From assembly GCA_031285815.1 (NCBI GenBank), contig JAITVM010000254.1, positions 1 through 10,609 of the forward strand: a stretch of DNA of 10,609 nucleotides, in the 5' to 3' direction. The DNA comes from Clostridiales bacterium (GTDB lineage Bacteria > Bacillota > Clostridia > Lachnospirales > JAITVM01). This document shows positions 8,865-10,609 of this stretch, one piece after another; the stretch's first letter is position 1; each line of letters starts with the position of its first letter. The notes beneath the pieces are model-generated. The model was not told the origin of the DNA. It saw nothing but the letters and a program-made list of their open reading frames with translations, and searched no databases. Both the position numbers and the translations under genes were made by a program.

Positions 8865-8870
8865 TATAAT
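8865..8870 (+). promoter_or_regulatory. Possible -10 box (TATAAT) of an intergenic transcript
   Basis: TATAAT is a perfect sigma-A -10 consensus, with a TG two bases before it instead of the one-base spacing of the extended -10 motif. No good -35 lies at 16-18 bases: TTGAAT at 8849-8854 is only 10 bases away, and TTGCTA at 8836-8841 is 23 away. In such AT-rich DNA a TATAAT is expected by chance, so this is weak. It matters only because a terminator-like hairpin on the same strand follows about 120 bases later. Confidence 0.18.
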
Positions 8871-8876
8871 TCAATT

Positions 8877-9024
8877 CGCCCATTATATAATAGGGAGTAT
8901 CAAGAATAGAAATAGGGGGCCGGTTTATTTTTAGCTGAATAATCCGTCTGGTTTTATTTAATTTAAAATATGAGGGGTATCTATTCTTAAGACTTCGTAA
9001 AAGTTTTCTTTTACGAAGTCTTTT
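8877..9024 (+). ncRNA. Candidate small structured RNA ending in a terminator hairpin
   Basis: If transcription begins about 7 bases after the -10 box, a transcript of about 148 nt would end at the hairpin with U-rich tail at 8989-9024. Within it, AAGAATAG (8902-8909) pairs perfectly with CTATTCTT (8981-8988). That stem encloses a hairpin of CGGTTTATT (8921-8929) with AATAATCCG (8938-8946), 8 of 9 positions paired. The outer stem stops exactly where the terminator stem starts (8989), giving a compact layout of outer stem, inner hairpin and terminator. I do not recognise a known RNA family. The alternative is that these repeats only serve termination. Confidence 0.2.
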
Positions 9025-9059
9025 GTATATTATTATAGGCACAGGTTCATACCCCCTAT
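8890..9059. repeat. Nested inverted repeats bounding a 170-base unit
   Basis: ATAGGGAGTAT (8890-8900) and ATACCCCCTAT (9049-9059) are inverted copies with 10 of 11 positions complementary. The right arm can also pair with GGGGTAT at 8974-8980, so there are two competing partners. Between the outer arms lie the AAGAATAG/CTATTCTT stem and the 15-bp hairpin. The outer arms resemble terminal inverted repeats of a very short non-coding element, but no clear target-site duplication is visible. Confidence 0.35.
8989..9024 (+). terminator. Strong hairpin with U-rich tail on the + strand
   Basis: AAGACTTCGTAAAAG (8989-9003) and CTTTTACGAAGTCTT (9008-9022) form a perfect 15-bp stem with a TTTT loop. 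The + strand continues TTGTATATTATT, giving a U-rich tail beginning UUUU. On the - strand the stem is followed by AAGAATAG, with no U run, so termination is favoured on the + strand. No + strand gene lies between the first terminator (8766) and this one, so it is either a backup terminator for the polC-activase transcript or the end of a small RNA. Confidence 0.55.
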
Positions 9060-9064
9060 GCCTA
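9036..9064 (-). repeat. Short hairpin just after the ynbB stop codon
   Basis: TAGGCA (9036-9041) and TGCCTA (9059-9064) form a 6-bp stem with a 17-base loop. In the ynbB direction it starts about 8 bases after the stop and is followed by TAATAATAT, which is A/U-rich but not a U run. It could be a weak ynbB terminator. Its arms overlap the right arm of the larger repeat at 8890-9059, so only one of the structures can form at a time. Confidence 0.3.
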
Positions 9065-9072
9065 CTTTATAT

Positions 9073-10356
9073 TTATAATTTAATTAAATTATTTTCGTAC
9101 ATATTATTAACAGCTAAAATCAAAGCGATTTTAGAATGCGTATAACTAAGCCCACCCTGCATATAAACAGCGAACGGCTCTTTTATCGGCGCATCGGCTG
9201 ATAGCTCTATTGAAGACCCCTGCACAAAAGCCCCTGCTGCCATTATTACTTTTGAATCATAACCTGGCATATCCGAAGGGTATGGCTTAACAAAGCTATC
9301 TACGGCGGAAGCGGCTTGTATAGCTTGGCAGAATGTAACAATATTTTTTTCATTCTGTAATTTGATTGCTTGGACAATATCGGAGCGTTTTTCATTTTTA
9401 TTAGGGTATACCGAAAACCCAAGGTTTTCAAATATAGTGCTTGCTAATATTGCACCCTTGATACATCCGCAAACTATTTGTGGTGCCATAAATAAACCTT
9501 GCGCAAATGATTGTGTTACACCAAGCGACGGCCCAACTTCAAACCCTAAACCTGGTGCAGTAAGGCGGATTGCGGCATTTTCTACGAAATCATATTTCCC
9601 GGCTATATAGCCGCCTACAGGCGCCAGGCCGCCACCGGGGTTTTTTATCAGCGAGCCAACTATTATATCCGCCCCCACTTCAGACGGTTCAATAATATCA
9701 ACAAATTCCCCATAGCAATTATCAACCATACAAATTACATCAGCCTTGATAGATTTGATAAATTTTATTAGCTGCCCTATTTCTTCTACAGATAAAGAAT
9801 GCCGTAAAGAGTAGCCCTTAGAGCGCTGAATTGTAACGAGCTTGGTTTTATTTGATATAGCATTTTTTATGCCTTGATAATCAAAGCTGCCATCCTCCAG
9901 CAAATCAACTTGCTTGTATGTAATACCATACTCGATTAAAGAAGACTTAGTTTTTTTAATCCCAATAACGCCTTCTAAAGTGTCATAGGGCTTGCCTACC
10001 GGTGACAATAATTCATCGCCATATTTTAAATTCCCGAACAATGCGAGCGTTAGCGCATGTGTGCCGGATATTATTTGTGCCCTCACCAATGCTGATTCAC
10101 ATTTAAAAACATCAGCGTAAATATTTTCTAGGGCATCCCGGCCAAGGTCATTATAACCATACCCGGTTGTAGGCGAAAAATGAGCTTCTGACAATTTATT
10201 TTTTTGCATTGATTTTAAAACCTTTAGTTGGTTAATCTCAGCAACCTTATCATAATGTTTAAACTGCCCGGAAAGGCCCGCTTCAGCTTCACAACAAAAT
10301 TCAGTAACCTTCCTATTAATATTAAAATCATTATCTAATACGTCCCTAATATCCAT
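9073..10356 (-). CDS. ynbB: YnbB / methionine gamma-lyase-family PLP-dependent enzyme (historically 'aluminium resistance protein')
   Basis: This 427-residue protein is a fold-type I PLP enzyme of the YnbB family (Met_gamma_lyase, COG4100). Visible marks are SPTTGYGYND near residues 61-70, the cofactor phosphate loop SGTHALTLALFG, VDNCYGEF with D212 as the likely pyridine-nitrogen partner, and GSLIKNPGGGLAP with K238 as the likely Schiff-base lysine. Length and motifs are complete. Family members are named after cystathionine/methionine lyases, but the true substrate is not established as far as I know, and the old aluminium-resistance name is weakly based. The ATG at 10354-10356 is preceded by AAAGGG at a 7-base spacing. 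The gene lies 11 bases after hfq, so the two are probably co-transcribed and translationally coupled. The stop is TAA (9075-9073), converging on the activase gene. It is probably cytoplasmic; no signal peptide is seen. Confidence 0.92.
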   Translation of the reverse strand: MDIRDVLDNDFNINRKVTEFCCEAEAGLSGQFKHYDKVAEINQLKVLKSMQKNKLSEAHFSPTTGYGYNDLGRDALENIYADVFKCESALVRAQIISGTHALTLALFGNLKYGDELLSPVGKPYDTLEGVIGIKKTKSSLIEYGITYKQVDLLEDGSFDYQGIKNAISNKTKLVTIQRSKGYSLRHSLSVEEIGQLIKFIKSIKADVICMVDNCYGEFVDIIEPSEVGADIIVGSLIKNPGGGLAPVGGYIAGKYDFVENAAIRLTAPGLGFEVGPSLGVTQSFAQGLFMAPQIVCGCIKGAILASTIFENLGFSVYPNKNEKRSDIVQAIKLQNEKNIVTFCQAIQAASAVDSFVKPYPSDMPGYDSKVIMAAGAFVQGSSIELSADAPIKEPFAVYMQGGLSYTHSKIALILAVNNMYENNLIKL

Positions 10357-10363
10357 ACAGTAG

Positions 10364-10369
10364 CCCTTT
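10364..10369 (-). promoter_or_regulatory. Ribosome binding site of ynbB overlapping the hfq stop codon
   Basis: Read on the - strand, AAAGGG lies 7 bases before the ynbB ATG and shares its first two bases with the TAA stop of hfq. Ribosomes ending hfq would sit on this site, which suggests translational coupling of the two genes. It also supports the ATG at 10354-10356 as the real start. Confidence 0.6.
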
Positions 10370-10609
10370 ATTGCCTAGAGGATTTAAATAAATCTTGAAA
10401 CACAAGCTTATCTTGTGGCTCTATTGTAGAAATTGCATGCTTATAGACCATATTTACTTTCCCGCCTACTTCAATTAAAATAACATAATTGTCAAAGGCG
10501 CATATTTGTCCGGTAAGTTTATTATTGCCAAGTGTAGTTATTGTAGTGGTTAACCCACTTTTTCTAACAGCGTTTAAAAGCATATCTTGGTTATTAATAA
10601 TTTTATTCA
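10368..10609 (-). CDS. hfq: RNA chaperone Hfq (start codon completed just outside the window)
   Basis: Hfq is a hexameric Sm-like ring that binds small RNAs and mRNAs. Sm motif 1 is seen as GQICAFDNYVILIE and Sm motif 2 as MVYKHAISTIEP. The first ATG inside the window (10583-10581) would remove part of the N-terminal helix: the frame stays open upstream and encodes NKIINNQD, which matches the conserved NxQDxFLN start of Hfq. The last two bases of the window read TG on this strand, so the start is probably at 10610-10608, giving 80 residues. With that numbering Q8, D9 and D40 fall at the same positions as in E. coli Hfq, and the proximal-face set is Q8, Y42, K57, H58. The segment TTLGNNKLTG departs from the usual xFLxNGxxLxG. 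No long acidic or disordered C-terminal tail is present, as expected for Gram-positive forms. It lies directly before ynbB. Confidence 0.94.
   Translation of the reverse strand, partial: NKIINNQDMLLNAVRKSGLTTTITTLGNNKLTGQICAFDNYVILIEVGGKVNMVYKHAISTIEPQDKLVFQDLFKSSRQ

Larger units (their letters stand above)
8626..9072. other. Gene-free convergent intergenic region rich in inverted repeats
   Basis: This 447-base stretch separates the converging polC-activase and hfq-ynbB units. I see no convincing protein gene. It holds, in order, an AT-rich hairpin (8646-8676), a near-symmetrical terminator (8727-8766), a 7-bp dyad GTTGCCG/CGGCAAC (8770-8776/8794-8800), a perfect 14-bp palindrome TTTGCTATAGCAAA (8835-8848), an 8-bp dyad AATTGAAT/ATTCAATT (8847-8854/8869-8876), a long nested repeat set (8890-9059) and a 15-bp perfect hairpin (8989-9022). 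That density is higher than simple transcription termination needs. Confidence 0.8.

Noticed and set aside
8970..8990. A six-codon frame (MRGIYS) ending against the terminator hairpin, suggestive of a leader peptide
   Set aside because: It has no ribosome site, and there is no downstream gene on that strand for a leader to control.
8626..9072. A CRISPR array or riboswitch in the intergenic region
   Set aside because: The repeats are inverted, not regularly spaced direct repeats, no cas gene is near, and no known riboswitch core is recognised. The region is also downstream of genes on both sides.
9362..9610. An 82-codon + strand frame inside ynbB
   Set aside because: It is the complement of conserved YnbB sequence with no independent signals.

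Overview
This window looks like a chromosomal segment of an AT-rich, anaerobic member of the Firmicutes, most likely the Clostridia. The evidence is a PolC-type replicative polymerase, a Gram-positive-type hfq followed by the PLP enzyme YnbB, and an oxygen-sensitive-type 2-hydroxyacyl-CoA dehydratase activase. No transposase, phage gene, CRISPR array, tRNA or rRNA is visible, and base and codon use look uniform. Genus cannot be read from the sequence.

Layout. (1) Positions 2-4276, + strand: polC, with its 5' end cut by the window edge; the frame stays open to the first base and the upstream residues look like genuine PolC N-terminus. (2) Positions 4303-8625, + strand: 26 bases after polC and probably co-transcribed with it, a 1440-residue iron-sulphur protein of the activase/dehydratase superfamily. 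(3) Positions 8626-9072: a gene-free, convergent intergenic region dense in dyad symmetry. It holds a near-symmetrical terminator at 8727-8766, a second strong hairpin with a U-rich tail on the + strand at 8989-9024, and several further inverted repeats; a small structured RNA may lie here. (4) Positions 9073-10356, - strand: a YnbB/methionine gamma-lyase-family PLP enzyme of unknown physiological role. (5) Positions 10368 to the window end, - strand: hfq, whose start codon probably lies at 10608-10610, one base past the window.

How the genes fit together. PolC is the essential polymerase and proofreading exonuclease. Hfq and YnbB form a tight two-gene unit (11 bases apart) transcribed towards the polC operon. 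The most interesting gene is the large iron-sulphur protein. It carries two activase modules, each with the two cluster cysteines at an identical 39-residue spacing. By my reading it also carries two dehydratase/reductase-like modules that repeat the same cysteine motifs. One chain could therefore correspond to the whole component A (homodimer) plus component D (heterodimer) assembly of the classical system. Its substrate is not indicated by the neighbourhood. A second point of interest is Hfq: the proximal-face residues are kept, but aromatic residues expected on the distal face of Gram-positive Hfq appear to be replaced by polar ones.
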